The notes beneath the pieces were generated by a model. That model was not told where the DNA came from. It saw nothing but the letters and a program-made list of their open reading frames with translations, and searched no databases. From Magnolia sinica (Eukaryota; Streptophyta; Magnoliopsida; Magnoliales; Magnoliaceae), in the NCBI RefSeq assembly GCF_029962835.1, contig NC_080582.1:71296177-71360176 (forward strand): 64,000 nucleotides of DNA. The letters are read 5' to 3'. Shown piece after piece: positions 33,204 through 46,305 of the stretch. A program made the position numbers and the translations under genes. Positions within the stretch are counted from its first letter, which is position 1, and the number at the start of each line of letters is the position of its first letter.

Positions 33204-35525
33204 TTAAGCATCTAGAGCCATTTCGGCCTCAGCGATGACAAGGGCGTTCTCGGCCTCAGCAGCAGTAGGAGCATCCTTGGCCTCATCGGTAGCTAGACTG
33301 TCGAGGTCGAGGTCTGGATAGAGACCCCTGACATCACCCAAACGAGAAGTGTAGGCAGCGTTATAGGCGTAGTAGTAGACCCTATCCAGCTCAGTGGACC
33401 TCTCCGTCGAAGATTTGAACTCCTCGACGGCCACAACAGCTTGTGAAGTGGCTAAGGCTTCAAGCTCAGCATGTTGTTTGGCCAGCTACTCAGCTGTGCC
33501 ATGTCTAGCCTGTCCAACCTCGGTCGATAATCGCGCATTATCCTCCTTCACTCGGTCGAGGAGAGCGTTTAAGTTCACCAGTTCAGACTTAGCTGAATCC
33601 AAACGAGACTGAAGCCCATTGACCTCCCCTTGAAGCATCAGCTCCCTCAGTTGGCCTTCTCCCACCAGGCCTTTCAACTTCTCTTGCTTCGCGGTTGAGG
33701 CCTTAAGGAGCCCTTCCAGCTCGGCCTTCTCCTTCTCTATCCTGGTCATCGCCTTTAATCTCTCCCAGATTAAGAGAAACATCGACAACGCCTAAAAAAG
33801 AGAGAGAAGGGATTAGAAAATAAAAGGTGACATTCGAAGCCAACATGTTACTTTGAAAGCTTACCTTATAGCAGACCAAGGCGTAGTCATTGACGAACAA
33901 CTCAAGAAGGCGAGAGAGAGTATTGGCGATCGACGTCTTGGTCGCGTGCTTGGCTGCCTAGTCGTTCAGGAGAGACATGTGATAACCGGGCGCAAACACC
34001 GCTGACCCCGAGGGAGGAATTGGGTCAGCGGCCCCCTCGACGCCGCTAGTAGCTGAGGCGTGAGGCTCGACCTCGAGTATAGCTGCATTCCCGACCAGGA
34101 CATCCGTCTTGCCAGCCAGGAAATCAACCTCAGCACCAGTAAGGCTGACATTGACGTTGATAGGTTCGTCCAAGACGTCTCTATCCTGGGAGACACTCAT
34201 ACCGGTTGTCTCTCCGACCACCTCCTTCTCGATCCCGGGTGGGTTAGATGGAGTAACTGGAAGAGCCTCGGGTGCTGAGGCAGGGATTGTGGCGGGTTCG
34301 GCCGCAACAGGGGTAGTCTCCGCAGCAGGGGTGGTCTTCTTCTTCTTAGCTGTGATCTTCACACGTGGCTCATAAGCCATTATTATACTAAGAGGGGGAC
34401 GCGGCACTGTCGCCCTTTTCCTCTTAGACCCCGAAGCCTCAGCCATACCTGACCAAAGGAGGTTAGCTCAGAAATATGTCTACAAGGAAAATCAAGGTTA
34501 TATCTGAAACCGCGAGACTCACCTAGGGTAGTGGGAAGAGGCTTGAATCTACAAAATTCGGATTATAGAAGGTTGTCCAGATTGATGATACTATGCCAGA
34601 CACGCTGCTCCTCTTTAAACACCAGAGCCCTAACAACTTGAGCTCGGAAGAAGGAGGTCAGCTCGGGAGGATCTTTTAGATAATTTATAAATAGAAGACA
34701 TAGATCAGAATAAAGCACAAGCCAGGAATATAAAGTGCAACACGGATCTCAGAGGACTCAACTTGGATTGAAAATTTTAGTGGGCACTCTGATTCGCAGA
34801 TTGCCAAGCTCAGAAGTAGACACCTCCCACTCTCCTGAGGCCCAGAACTATTTACCCTTCCAATCCTTATTGGAAGAAGGGAGTCTGGCTATGAGGCCCA
34901 GGGTACATTGGGCCCTTGCTGAAAAATAATACCAGCACGGCTCGACTGAGTCGTGCTTAGCTTGGTATATAGACATAAACTTGTTAGGCGTCAAGTCCTG
35001 GTTCTTAAGTTGACACCAAATGATGTATGAGGAGACCAGGATTTGCCAGGCATTAGGAACCAGTTGACCCGGCGTTAGGTTTAGACATGCGGTCATCACA
35101 CGCACGAAGGGATGAGTGGGAAACTAGAGCCCATACTGGAGGACGCTGATGAAGATAACCACTTCTCCATCAGCTGGATCTCCTAGAGAGTCGAGGGGGG
35201 AAGGAGCCCTAATGTGCACAGAGTCGAGGATTTGATACTCGACACGGATTTGGGCCATCTGGGACTCAACCAAGATTGAGCCCTCGGGGACTACCACCCC
35301 AGACCGGCCTCCCAAAGGCCTGACCATGGCCCTTCCAGCTAGATTCCAAAGTATTCTCTTTGATCCTTTGGTGCGACCCTTCGCTTTAGGCCCCGTGGCA
35401 TTCTTTTCTGGAGGTTGGAGGGGTATCACCTCAAAGGGACCTTCCGAGCCCCTGCGCTCGGAGTCCGTACTTTCTAACTCAGATTCATCTCCTACTGCTT
35501 GAACCTCGTCTGACCCGTTCAACAT
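33204..35525 (-). pseudogene. Antisense ORF region of element D
   Basis: Downstream of integrase, the minus strand carries a long broken coding region. 35525-35124 starts MLNGSDEVQAVGDE; 35105-34848 contains LTPGQLVPNAWQILVSSYII and YFSARAQCTLGLI; 34446-33958 starts MAEASGSKRKRATVPRP and is Ala/Pro/Thr-rich; 33788-33204 is a coiled coil (KEKAELEGLLKAS, NGLQSRLDSAKSEL). This matches the 'putative gypsy type transposon' antisense ORF (PF04195-like) known between pol and the 3' LTR of Tat-lineage elements. Its role is unknown. Stops and frame changes separate the pieces; some gaps may be introns. Confidence 0.7.
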
Positions 35526-36056
35526 AATGAGACTAGAGGAAATTGAAAAAGGGTTTGTGAAGGAGAAAACTCAAAGGAAATCGCTCTCTGGAGGAGGGTT
35601 GACAACACAAACTCTCTGAGAAAATGAAATGCAGGAGGATCCAAATGGAAGTAGAAGGCAAGTTTTATAGCCTTAGTCGGCCGGTTGTAATCATGATGGA
35701 CAGCTATCTCTGAAGCTGAAACGACATGATGCCGAGCCCTGCTGTATACGTAGTGGCAAACCATTCGTCTGAACTGACACCTTCCGAGCTGAGCACTGAA
35801 TAACATTCAATGTGCAGGCGACCATCCACCTCCCAATGTCCACGCAGCAGCGCCCTGTTCGCCTAAGCAATTCAAATCCTTAATCATCGCCACATGTTCA
35901 TCAATCACAGGCTCGTACCCATCATAAAGGGAAGAGCCATGATTACGGCTGTTCATTTCAATCTTGCCGACTTACCATCATGAAGGGAACGATGGTTCAT
36001 TTTCTCAGGCATTTACTCCCTAAGTACGAGTTCGGACCTAGAGAGTAGGGGGCTTC
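35526..36056. other. Element D 3' internal end with polypurine tract
   Basis: Non-coding. It ends with agagagtagggggcttc (36040-36056) immediately before the LTR start; the purine-rich run is the likely plus-strand primer. The antisense ORF's promoter would lie here. Confidence 0.6.
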
Positions 36057-36701
36057 TGTTATGGAAAAATCCGAGCCGAACTCAACAGAGGCCGATGAGC
36101 CGAGCAAGGCCTCAAATTGATAATAGTTCGTCCGCACCGACCTTGTCATAACAATTTAGGCTGAGTTCCCAAGTTCTATTGTAGAGCCTTGACACTTACC
36201 TGGAATCATGAAGAAGCTATTACATGCCTTGTCCGATCATCGCAATCAAACCCTTACCAGTAAATGACTAAAGCCAACCTGATCGTGGGGTCGGATTGTG
36301 AGGGTCGGCTCAGACAAAGGAACGCTCAATAATTATGCTTAGGAATCAACTCTAGTAACGCATGTCTGGAGTGATATTCGGCACACGATCTACTGCTAAC
36401 GGTCAACATCAGTGCACTCTCCATTCTCGTTCAACAACAAGGATCGTGTCGAGATTGACGGGCACGTTCATCTAAAGGAAAATGTATAAATAGGAGACTC
36501 ATTGGCATAAACAGGTACGCAATATTTCACACCTTAAGCCCCCAGCTACACTACTTAGACCCAGATTCCTAGCCTGACTTTGGCATCGGAGGGTCCCCTG
36601 CTCTATTCAAGGTCTCCTTTGTTCTTCTCCTGTGCAGGCTTATAAGGCTCGACATGAGTGCTCGGAGCTCGGCAAGGGTGAACTAAAATTTTGCATCAAC
36701 A
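36057..36701 (+). mobile_element. Element D 3' LTR
   Basis: A 645-bp LTR from TGTTATGGAAAAATCC to TTTTGCATCAACA, with a likely TATA region near 36485 (gtataaataggagac). Its last 32 bp match the 5' remnant at 24890-24921. The 3' flank is gcttc. Confidence 0.8.
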
Positions 36702-37991
36702 GCTTCAATACTAGATATCATATTCCCATTTTTTTTCCTGTAGTAAGGTCCACTTGTGCGTTTCCTTTCTAATTCCTCTTTAGTTGACTCACGAGAATTT
36801 CAACACAATGTCATAGTTAAAGTTCCCATTATGGTATATAAAAAAAGAAAAAGCCAATCTAGTGTGATTTCATATGTGAGTGAGGGACATAAGTGCATGT
36901 ACAAAAAAATATATGGTCCACTTGAGCTTAGGAAAGCTTCAATTTTAAGCTCATGCCCTGAAATGATTTAGAAAGAGGAAAGGGTAATGTTGATAAAACA
37001 CAAACATTCAAGGTGGGCCCCACATAGTTTACTCAGTATGCTATATGGGCTTCCAATCGACTTGCTTCTAGGTATTTTAAAATTAATGCTAGTCATTCTA
37101 AAATGCATTGCTCAGCTATAAAAACAACTCAATTGAACAGGGATGGCGTACAGCATCTGGACAGGCCTACTATGATGTATGTGTTTTATGTGTTTTATCT
37201 ACGTTATCTGTCTGAGCCAATGGGGATTAAAATCTGGGCTCAAAATCTCATCAGTAAAAACCTTCCTTAAGCAGTAGAAATTTTATTCATGCTGATATTT
37301 GTGTTTTTCAATCGGTCCAAAACTAATAATATAAACAAGTTGGATGGCAAATAAATATCACAATGGCCTGATCGTTTCATCAATGGTTGTCACTGTCACT
37401 ACTTTTTATGGTATATGTGGTCTACTTGAGACCTTAGATCTCTGTCCTTTTTATTTTTTTTTGGCTCATGCCCTAAAATGATATGGCGAAACGGATGAAC
37501 GGATGGACATGCATAGATAAAATATATAAATCACGGTGGCCCCACAGAGCTCCATCCCGGCATGTGGGTAGCTTTACTGGATCTATGATGCATGTGGTTT
37601 ATCCCCCAATCAGGAGGTTAAGTCCCTCCCCAAAGTCAAATTCGTGTTTGCTGTCCCATGCGTAAGGTCCAACAGATGAACGGTCATATTCTCATATACG
37701 TGTGCTATGTGATTCGGCTCCAATACATCATGGTTACAATATTCTTTGTACTTTAGGAGCAGTCGGTTCGACAGAAGGGAGACGTTCTGGCTTCATACTC
37801 GCATCTGTTTCGTTTCGGGTCTCAATTCGTTGGCTTTTGTGAACGTGGGGCCCACCAAGTTGACTAATAACATAATAGTTGAGCCCGAGATCATCACGTG
37901 CAGGGTGCTAGTTCGGTGCAGCCTGGGTGTCTAAGTTGATCGACGTGATTGCCAGCGATGAGGGTATACTGGGACCGGGATTGGGAGCTAC
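36702..37991. other. Intergenic, no gene seen
   Basis: AT-rich, with MITE-like dispersed phrases (37020-37520). No open frame shows family features. Confidence 0.45.
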
Positions 37992-38581
37992 TAGGGGTGT
38001 ATACGAAACGAGCTAGCTCGACTCGACTTGAAAAAGCTCGATTCAACTTGGTTGATTTTTTTTAGCTCGAAAATGAGTCGAGCCGAGTTCGAGCAGGCCT
38101 CAGCTCGACTCGACTCGGATCGAATTCAACTTGAATCCAGCTCGAATCAAACCAGTTCGGTGACTCAGTTATTTTGCCATTGATGTCGCTCACCAAGTGT
38201 GTGATAAAATGACTCAACGAAGTGTGGCTGGTGGCAAGGAAAGTGGGTACAGGAAATAAATACCCTTTTTTCTTGGTTTTTCTTGGTTTTTATATTGCTT
38301 AGAAGGTGTTTGATAAAATACTTATAAAACCATTGTTTTTGTTTCATATACAGAGGAATTTTGAAGGTGCAGTCAAGGTGTTTGTGGAAATGCCTTAATG
38401 GCAAACTTGGCTTGATTTGGGCTCGAACTCGGCCCTGATTGGCCTGAGTTGTTGACTGAACCGAGTTGAGCTGGCCAGTCAGGCTCAAGGGCCAAGTCGA
38501 GTTTGAGCTGAGGTCAGCCAATGGCTGAGCCGAGTTGAGCTGAGGCTAGCTCGACTTGGTTCGACTCGATGTACACCCCTA
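37992..38581 (+). mobile_element. hAT-like MITE, full length
   Basis: A 590-bp element with TIRs TAGGGGTGTA and TACACCCCTA and TCGA-rich subterminal repeats. Its core (gctggtggcaaggaaag) is shared with 18205 and, inverted, 19790. Flanks gagctac and gatctac agree in six of seven bases, a decayed target duplication. Confidence 0.75.
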
Positions 38582-40911
38582 GATCTACAACACCAGAATG
38601 GGAACGGATTGGCTACTCACCCTACCACTAGCCAATGGCTAGTGGTCAGTGCTCAGTGGACCCCACCATGATCTGTGTGTTTCATCCATGCCATCCACCC
38701 ATTCTTACATATCATTTTATGGTATGAGCTAAAAAATGAGGTTGATCTAAATCTCATGTGGATCAGTGTTGATTGAATGCCCACCATTAAAAACTTCTTG
38801 GGAACTCAAAAGTTTTGGATCAAGTGGATGTATATTTTTTTTTACCTTTCATCCAAGTCTGTATGACCTAATCCATAGGTTAGATGTCAAATAACCATTA
38901 CAGTGGGCCCTAGGAGGTTTTTAATGGTGGATATTCAATCAAAATTGTTTTCCCATAGTGTGGTCGACCTGAGATTTAGATCTCCCTCATTTTTTATATC
39001 AAGCCCCAAAATTATCTTTCAAAATGGATGGATGGCATCGATAAAATACATATATCATGGTGGGGTCCACATAGCACCGACCACTAGCCTGGTTGCAGAA
39101 TCACTATCCAAACTGCGTCCCACCAGGACCTAGTTAGAGACGGACGGTCCTGGCAGTGGTTTTGTGTATGTGTTTTATCGATGCTGTCCATCCCTTTTTA
39201 CAGGTCATTTTTTAGAATGTGCCCAAAAAGAGACAGATCAAGAGCTCAAGTGGACCACACTACAGTAAGTTCTGAAAAATATGCCCGCCATTGAAACCTT
39301 CCTAGGGCCAGAGTGATATTTATTTCCAACTCCAACTTGTTCATAAGGTCACATAGACTTAGATGAAAGGATAACATCATCCAAAACTGCTGTGGACCCA
39401 AGAGGCTCCCAAGGGTTCTTTTAAATGGTTGAGAGAGGACGTGATAATTTATTTTCCAAGAAGGAATCAGTTCAGATCATGGAGCGTCCAACACATGAAA
39501 AATTTTAAGTTAGATAATGATGACTTCGGGTCTGTATTCATTAAGATAGGTCAGTGGTTCTTGGTCTCTTTAGTGCAAATGGCCTCAGTTAGGCCTCTCA
39601 ACAGGCCGGCTTATGCCAGGCCAAGCTGCCCACATTTTTTTTTTTTTTTTTTTTTTATGGAAGCCCAAAACTAGTCAAGCCCATAATGAGCTAAAATAGT
39701 TCAGCCCGAGCCCAGCCTGGTCCAAGACCAAGCTCAAAGTATTTCTTTTAAAAGCCTTTCTCAAGGAAGTTCTTGCCCTAGGATGTTAGGTGAGATCAAC
39801 CATACCATTCATCCATTCTGCGAACTCAATTTAGGCCATGCAACAAAAAATGAGGCGAATCCAAAACTCAGGAGATCAGCCACACAAGAGGGAAATGTGT
39901 TCAGTTAAAACCTTCATGGCTCCACCTTGTTGTTTATATGTCATCCAAACTGTTTATAAAGTCATTCTGACTAAGATGAACTGTAAACACAAAAAACTTA
40001 GCCGGATTTAAAATAAATAAATAAATAAATAAATAACTTTTGTGGTAATGCGAATATTGCAACAATGGTCATTGAATTCCCAAGGTTTCCTTTTGTGTGC
40101 CCCACTTGAGCCTTGGATCCACCTCATTTTTGGTCTCATGACTTGAAATGAGCACTAAATATGGATAAATGGGGTGGATTTCTCACAAGCATCATCGTGA
40201 GCCCCACCTAGCATCCCAACACAAGAACTTGTTTGGGAAGTCTTTTAAGAAAATCCATGTCCGTTAAATTAAATGATTGGATTGTGCCATTCATAGGAGC
40301 TGTGTGACTAGAAGTTAGATGGGGTTCACCATGATGTTTGTGAGAAATTCACTGTGTCCATCCATTTTTCCAGATCATGTTAGACCATGGTCCGAAAAAT
40401 GAGGCAGATCTAAAACTCAAGTGAGTTGAATGATTGGAAAATGTAGGTAGCGGAATGGTCATCGTTAATAGGCTGGACATCGAGTCAAACCGAGTCGAGT
40501 TGGGCTCAGCTAAGCTTGATTCGATCAGTAGGCACCCCCAGCTTGAGGTTGACTCAGCTTGGTCTAGTTCGAGCCGAGTTTGAACTGAGTTTGAGTTTGA
40601 GTTCGAGTTCAAGTTTGAATTGAGTTTTTGAAATGAGTTCGAAATTGAGGTCGAGCTTTCGAGTTTAAGGTTGTACTTGTACATAACATTCAATCAATAA
40701 CACGAAAAAAAAAAAACTTACAAAATAAAAAGGAAAAATATTCTAATTACAAACTTATAAGTTTACAACAACATCAGATACATTTCTTTACTATCGTTAT
40801 TTACCATGGGAGAGGAGATTCATTTTTCGAGCATGAGCTACTATCCAATTCTTCATATATGTACTCGTTTACCTTTACTAAATTAGAAGGTAGATAAAGT
40901 TTTTCATCGTG
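38582..40911. other. Intergenic, repeat-rich
   Basis: No gene seen. It holds dispersed MITE-like text (38660-39080), a run of about 21 T at 39636-39656, an (AAAT)n tract at about 40010-40036, and a degenerate GAGTCGAG-type patch at 40470-40680 related to the hAT-like MITEs. 40690-40911 is the left flank of the composite Athila insertion. Confidence 0.5.
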
Positions 40912-40916
40912 CTCTT
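40912..40916. repeat. Left TSD of the composite (ctctt)
   Basis: ctctt directly before TGTTGAGGG of LTR1; identical to 60324-60328. Confidence 0.8.
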
Positions 40917-42168
40917 TGTTGAGGGTCAAATATTACTTATTAGACACCAGTTATTACCGGATTTTATGAACATGATACTGTTTAACGGCCTGTTTTAATC
41001 ATATTTATGTTGCAAGGTGGATTTATAAGCGTGTACCGAAAAAGATGCTAAATGCATGGAATTGAGGCTCTAGAATCACCAAGGCAATGGACGGACTCCG
41101 GGGGACTAAGATCGACGGATTTAGACGCTAGAGATCTGAGAAAATCGAGAAACTGAAGCTCAAGTGGCTAGAAAGTCAGCCAGAATGCAAGATCACAGGG
41201 TTTCCACCATCCTTTCGGCTCGAAACTTCATGCATAGCCTGAGGACCATAAATTAACCGTACATGTCAAAATTCAACCATCGGATCCCTGCAGAAGTGGC
41301 CCAACAGACAGATCAACCTTCAGAATCATGATTCTGGGCCCACCTGATATCTGGATGTGCTTCAATTTTGATCTCAACAGCTTAAGTGAGGTGAACAAAT
41401 GGATGGAAGGATTGGATTTTGCATATACATCAAGGAGGGGCCCACTTTATGTAAGAGGATTGCACAGAAGCCGTGCACTCGTGGTGCACCAAACGGACCA
41501 AGTCGGTCAGCAGGCGTTAACCCTTCTTCCTTCATCAAAATGGAAATCTCCGTTTCCTGCGGCTTAAAAACAGTAACAGAGAGTTGTGGTCGACGTCAGG
41601 TGGGCCACCATCATCACACATCTTGTTGATCCGAACTGTCCATTCATTATAGAGGGCCAAAAAGACCGTATAAATGAAGCTTTTCTAGACCCATGCTCAC
41701 ACACACAGGAAAATCTTGATCAAACGCAGGTCGGACGGTTGAATAGGAACTCTGGTGGGACACATCAAATTCAATAAAAAAACATCCATAGCCGAATGGT
41801 TTTTCAACACGAATCCAGTGGACAGACTGGATTTTCCATCAGACGCTGATCAGGGGCCCACCGACTTCAACAGCGAACCCATCTTACGCAGGCCCTGTTT
41901 TTCGAGTCCGGACGCGTCTGGGATTTACGGGTACTAGTGGGTCACGATCATTAATTGGATTCGTGATCCAAACCGTTCACATGATGGAAAAGGGGATCTA
42001 GACCACACCCAAGAAGTCGAACCACATCGATGGACGGTCAACAACTCCAAAACATAAGTCCAATGCAAGGTTGCTAGCAGTTTTCTTGCGCACACGGCTG
42101 TTGCTGCAGAAGCTAAAAGCAACCATGCAGTGCCCAGTAATGTATTCATAAGTCACACTGATCACTAC

Positions 42169-42221
<53 letters not shown>

Positions 42222-42234
42222 TGAGGGGGGATCT
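40917..42234 (+). mobile_element. LTR1, 3' truncated
   Basis: It begins TGTTGAGGGTC and follows LTR3 closely until gatcttgg (42230-42237), where sequence jumps to the primer binding site. The missing part corresponds to about 820 bp of LTR3 (59502-60323), including the conserved hairpin and the LTR end. A (GA)n run of about 46 bp lies at 42172-42218. The frames at 41328-41567 and 41399-41629 recur in LTR3 only because the LTRs are alike. Confidence 0.8.
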
Positions 42235-42252
42235 TGGCGCCATTGTCGGGGA
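42235..42252 (+). promoter_or_regulatory. Element B primer binding site (tRNA-Asp type)
   Basis: TGGCGCCATTGTCGGGGA, complementary with few mismatches to the 3' end of plant tRNA-Asp (ends CCCGGCAACGGCGCCA), the known primer for Athila elements. Element C has the closer match TGGTGCCGTTGCCGGGGA at 54643-54660. Confidence 0.75.
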
Positions 42253-42715
42253 CTGACGGCTACGATTCTCTGAAATTAATTAGTTTTAAAATTAGATTAA
42301 GATTAGGATTTACTAACTTTAGTTTTAGATTTTTCTTTCTATTTAATTTTTAGAACTGACTTTCCCGTTTTGTAGGATTCTGAGATAGGCTTCTAAATTG
42401 GTAATTTTTTCTTAATTTTTTCCTTTCTATTTCTAAAGTAGGATTGTCTCCCTTTTTAGCAAGTTTCTTATTCTTACTCCTTTAGAATCTAACTTTGTTT
42501 CTTAATTTATTTCTAGAAATTTTCTATTTTCTTTGTAGGAATTTTCTAATTTTAGACCTTTTTTTAGAAACTGATTTGTTTTGTTTTGTTTTGCAGGTTT
42601 TTAGCTTAGGGACTCCAATTTGGTAACTTCTCTCCAAACCCTCTCTTTCTTTCTAGATTTTTATTTCTTTTCTTAGGATTAGGTTTAGAATCTGATTGAG
42701 GGCTGCGAGTGTTTC
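42253..42715 (+). other. Element B untranslated leader
   Basis: T-rich and non-coding, with repeated blocks of the form 'tttctattttct ... tagga(a/t)tt'. It is colinear with the leader of C at 54661-55170. Confidence 0.6.
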
Positions 42716-44463
42716 ATGCCCAAGTGGGCTCGTGACAACACTCGACGTCTCTTGACTGAAGGAGGTTTAGTTGAGGGGTTAACTGTCCATCGCAGGACTA
42801 GACACCGCTCGAATTCCCTTGAGTTAATTAAGGTTATGGCTGCAAATCAACCTCAAGCACTACCCCAACCTAGGGTTGAGGAAGTACATGATGAGAATGA
42901 GGTACATCAGGCACCCATGCCTCGTACTTTACGAGATTATTTACAACCGGCGGGGGTAAGTACGCCCTCATGCATGATTTTTTCAGAAAATACAAGACAT
43001 ATGGACATCAAGCTAGGGGTTATCCAACTCCTTCCTAAGTTCCATGGGCTTGAATCTGAAGAACCATATCTACATCTGAAAGAGTTTGATGAGATCATAG
43101 CCACTTTATACTTCCCTAATATATTTGAGGATATACTCAGGCTGAAACTCTTTCCCTTTTCCTTAAAGGAGAAGGCTAAGATGTGGTTACATTCACTGCG
43201 TCTTAGATCCATTGGCACATGGAATGATATGCAGAGGGAATTTATAAAGAAATTTTTTCCACATCATAAAACGATTACCCTTAGAAAAGCAATCATGAAC
43301 TTCACCCAAAAGGAGGATGAAACATTCTACCAATGTTGGGAAAGGTTCAAGGATTTAGTCAGTTCATGCCTACAACACGGCTTTGAAATGTGGCGCATTA
43401 CAAATTTTTTCTACGATGGACTGACATCTTCCATGCGCCAAATGGTCAAGACAATGTGTAATGGAGAATTCATTAATAAAAATGTCGACGAGGTATGGGA
43501 TTACGTTGATAGTCTTGCTGAAAAACCACAATCATGGGACTATTATTCAAAATCGAACGTCACGTCTAGGCCGACTCAATCTAAGGAGAAAGGTGGATTG
43601 TATCTCTTGAAAGAAGAGGATGATCTCAAGTATAAAGTGACTACGCTCATAAGAAAATTTGAGGCCATGGAAGGAAAGAAGGATAAGGTTAATGAAAGTG
43701 TTTGCGGCATCTGTGATTGCAACATTTATACAACTGAGACTTGTCCTACAATACCCGCCTTTTGAGAAGTGTTGAATGAACAATCCAATGCCGTAAATAC
43801 TTATCAAAGGCCTTTCAATGGACCAACCTCTAATACGTACAATCCTGGTTGGAAAAATCATCCAAATTTTAGTTGGAGAAATGGACAAACTGCTACCCCT
43901 TAAGGTTTCTTCAATTAAAATTCAAATCAGGGAAAACCTCAAGAAGAACCAGTTCAAAATTTCATGCAAGAGCTGGCCCAGACAATGCAAGATTTTATGC
44001 AAAAGATGGATTCACGTATGATGGTTATAGAAAAGGGGATGCTTCCTGCACAACCGCTCCCCAATCCTAAACCGCAATACGAGATAAGTGATCCCAGCCC
44101 TTCAAATCAAATGGAGCACGCTAAATCCATCACCACTCTTAGGAGTGGGAAGATCATTGATAAAACCCTTCCGGTTAGGCCCGAAAAGCCTCAAGAACCA
44201 GAAGAGGACAACAATGATGGATCTAGTGATGCCCCACAAAAATTAGAACCGAAACTTCTAGAAAAGCCAGTTGCTCCATTTCCCCAACGGTTGGTTACAC
44301 CAAAACCTCTTTCTAACTCTCAGGATATCCTAGAGGTGTTGAAACAAGTGAAAGTCAACATTCCTCTACTTGATGTCGTAAAACAGATACCTTCATATGC
44401 CAAATTCCTGAAAGACTTATGCACGACCAATGATGGCAGAGTATTCAAAAGAAGATCTTCTTG
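42716..44463 (+). pseudogene. Element B gag
   Basis: The 349-codon frame from MPKWARDNTRRLL (42716) to 43765 covers the gag core, with FHGLESEEPYLHLKEFDEI, FPFSLKEKAKMWLHSL and FFPHHKTITLRKAIMNF. After a stop and frame change, the C-terminal part continues at 43964-44463 (FMQELAQTMQDFMQKMDSRM and TLRSGKIIDK). Order and motifs are typical of Athila gag, which builds the particle. The first part is long and clean, suggesting modest age. Confidence 0.85.
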
Positions 44464-45237
44464 ATTGAGAAAGTGAATGTCATCTTGAAGCAAGACATGC
44501 CACAGAAATTCAAAGATCCCGGTAGCCCAACCATATCATGTGTAATCAGGGACTATCGAATTGATCATGCACTTCTTGACTTAGGAGCGAGCATCAATCT
44601 GATTCCCTACTTGGTATACAAACAGTTAGGTTTGAGTGAATTAAAACCCACCCTAACCACACTACAACTTGCTGATTGCTCTGTTCGTGTACTAAGAGGG
44701 ATAATTGAGGATGTGTTGGTCCAAGTTGATAGATTTTACTACCTTGTAGATTTTATCATCCTGGACATCGAACCCATTAATAACATGAGCACTCAGATTT
44801 CCGTCATTCTTAGTCACCCATTTCTTGCCACTTCAAATGTAATTATCAATTGCAGGAATGGTGTCATGACTATGTCTTTTGGGAATATGACATTGGAGTC
44901 AAACATCTTTTTCAATAACGGCAGAAACTTAGAGGATGATGACGATTTCCACGACATTAACATGAATAACTCTTTCGTGGAAGATACGACACCTTTGACC
45001 TTATCGTCTGACCCTCTAAAGATGTGCCTGACCCACTCTCATGATTTTGATGATGACATGATTAGGGAGACGTGTGCCTTGCTTGATACTGCACCGGTAC
45101 TTGAAGTTAACCAGTGGAGGCCACAATTTGAAGAATTGCCCCAAACCGATGTAATGCCTCTGCCGTCTAACCTCAAGCCACCAAAGCTTGACCTAAAACC
45201 TTTGCCCTCTAATATGAAATATGTCTATTTAGGTTAA
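44461..45237 (+). pseudogene. Element B protease and linker
   Basis: 258 codons. The active site reads HALLDLGASINLIP near residue 38, within a retropepsin domain. The following acidic linker (CALLDTAPVLEVNQWRPQFE) leads into RT and ends LKPLPSNMKYVYLG at a TAA (45235-45237). Position 1 of element A aligns near residue 80 here. Confidence 0.8.
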
Positions 45238-45255
45238 GATGAGACATACCCGGTA

Positions 45256-46305
45256 GTGATCTCTACTCATCTGGAGAAAGAACAGGAGAGTATGCTCATA
45301 TCTACTCTCATTGAGCATAAGGGAACCCTTGGATGGACGATAGCGGACCTCAAGGGAATCGACCCCTCGATTTGTACTCACCGCATATATCTTGAGGATA
45401 ATACAAAGACCGCTCGGCAATCACAACATAAACTAAATCCAAACATGAAGGAAGTGGTTAAGGCCGGGGTTCTTAAACTATTGGATGTGGGTATCATATA
45501 CCCCATATCCGATAGTCAATGGGTGAGTCCAACTCAGGTGGTTCCTAAGAAGTCTGGGATCACCATCATAGCCAATGGCAATAATGAACTCGTGCCAACT
45601 AGAGTTACTACTGGTTGGAGAATGTGCATTGACTACAGGAAGCTGAATACTATCACGAGGAAGGACCACTTTCCTTTGCCCTTCATTGATCAAATCTTGA
45701 AAAGGCTAACTGGTCATTCCTATTACTATTTTCTTAACGGGTATTCAAGCTACAATCAGATTGAAATCGCCCCTGAGGACCAGGAAAAGACCACATTTAT
45801 ATGTCCCTACGACACCTTTGCCTACAGATGGATGCCATTTGGATTATGTAATGCCCCTGCCACCTTTCAGCGATGTATGATGAGTATCTTTTCTGACATT
45901 GTGGGAAAATATCTAGAGGTCTTCATGGACGATTTCTCTATTTTCGGTTCATCTTTCAGCGAGTGCTTAGAGAGTCTTAAATGTGTGCTGAAAAGATGTG
46001 AAGAAAAGAATCTGGTACTTAATTGGGAGAAGTGTCATTTCATGGTTCAAAAAGAAATTGTCCTTGGGCATATCATCTCGTCCAAGGGAATCGAGGTAGA
46101 TAAGGTAAAAATCGATCTTATCTCTAACTTACCTCCACCCAAGAACATCAAAGACGTGCGATCCTTCTTAGGACACGTAGGATTTTATAGGTGATTCATA
46201 AAGGACTTTAGTCTACTCTCTCGTCCTTTATGTAATCTTCTTCAAAAGGATGCACCATACGAGTAGACTGAGCAATGTCAAAAAGCTTTCACCAAGCTTA
46301 AGGGC
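45256..46305 (+). pseudogene. Element B reverse transcriptase
   Basis: RT with RMCIDYRKLNTITRKDHFPL, WMPFGLCNAPATFQRCM and the catalytic box EVFMDDFSIFG. The canonical DD pair is intact, unlike element D. The open frame ends at 46192-46194 (CGA to TGA in FYRRF), and a TAG follows at 46264-46266. Confidence 0.88.

Noticed and set aside
36052-36706. 3' LTR of element D as an independent solo LTR, because gcttc is on both sides
   Set aside because: The left gcttc is the normal end of the polypurine tract, and the LTR end matches the 5' remnant next to the primer site, so the LTR belongs to element D.
41328-41629. ORFs repeated almost identically at 58570-58919
   Set aside because: They lie inside LTR1 and LTR3 and recur only because the LTRs are copies; no domain is seen.
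42172-42218. (GA)n tract as a GAGA regulatory site
   Set aside because: LTR3 has only a short run at the same place, so this looks like simple microsatellite expansion.
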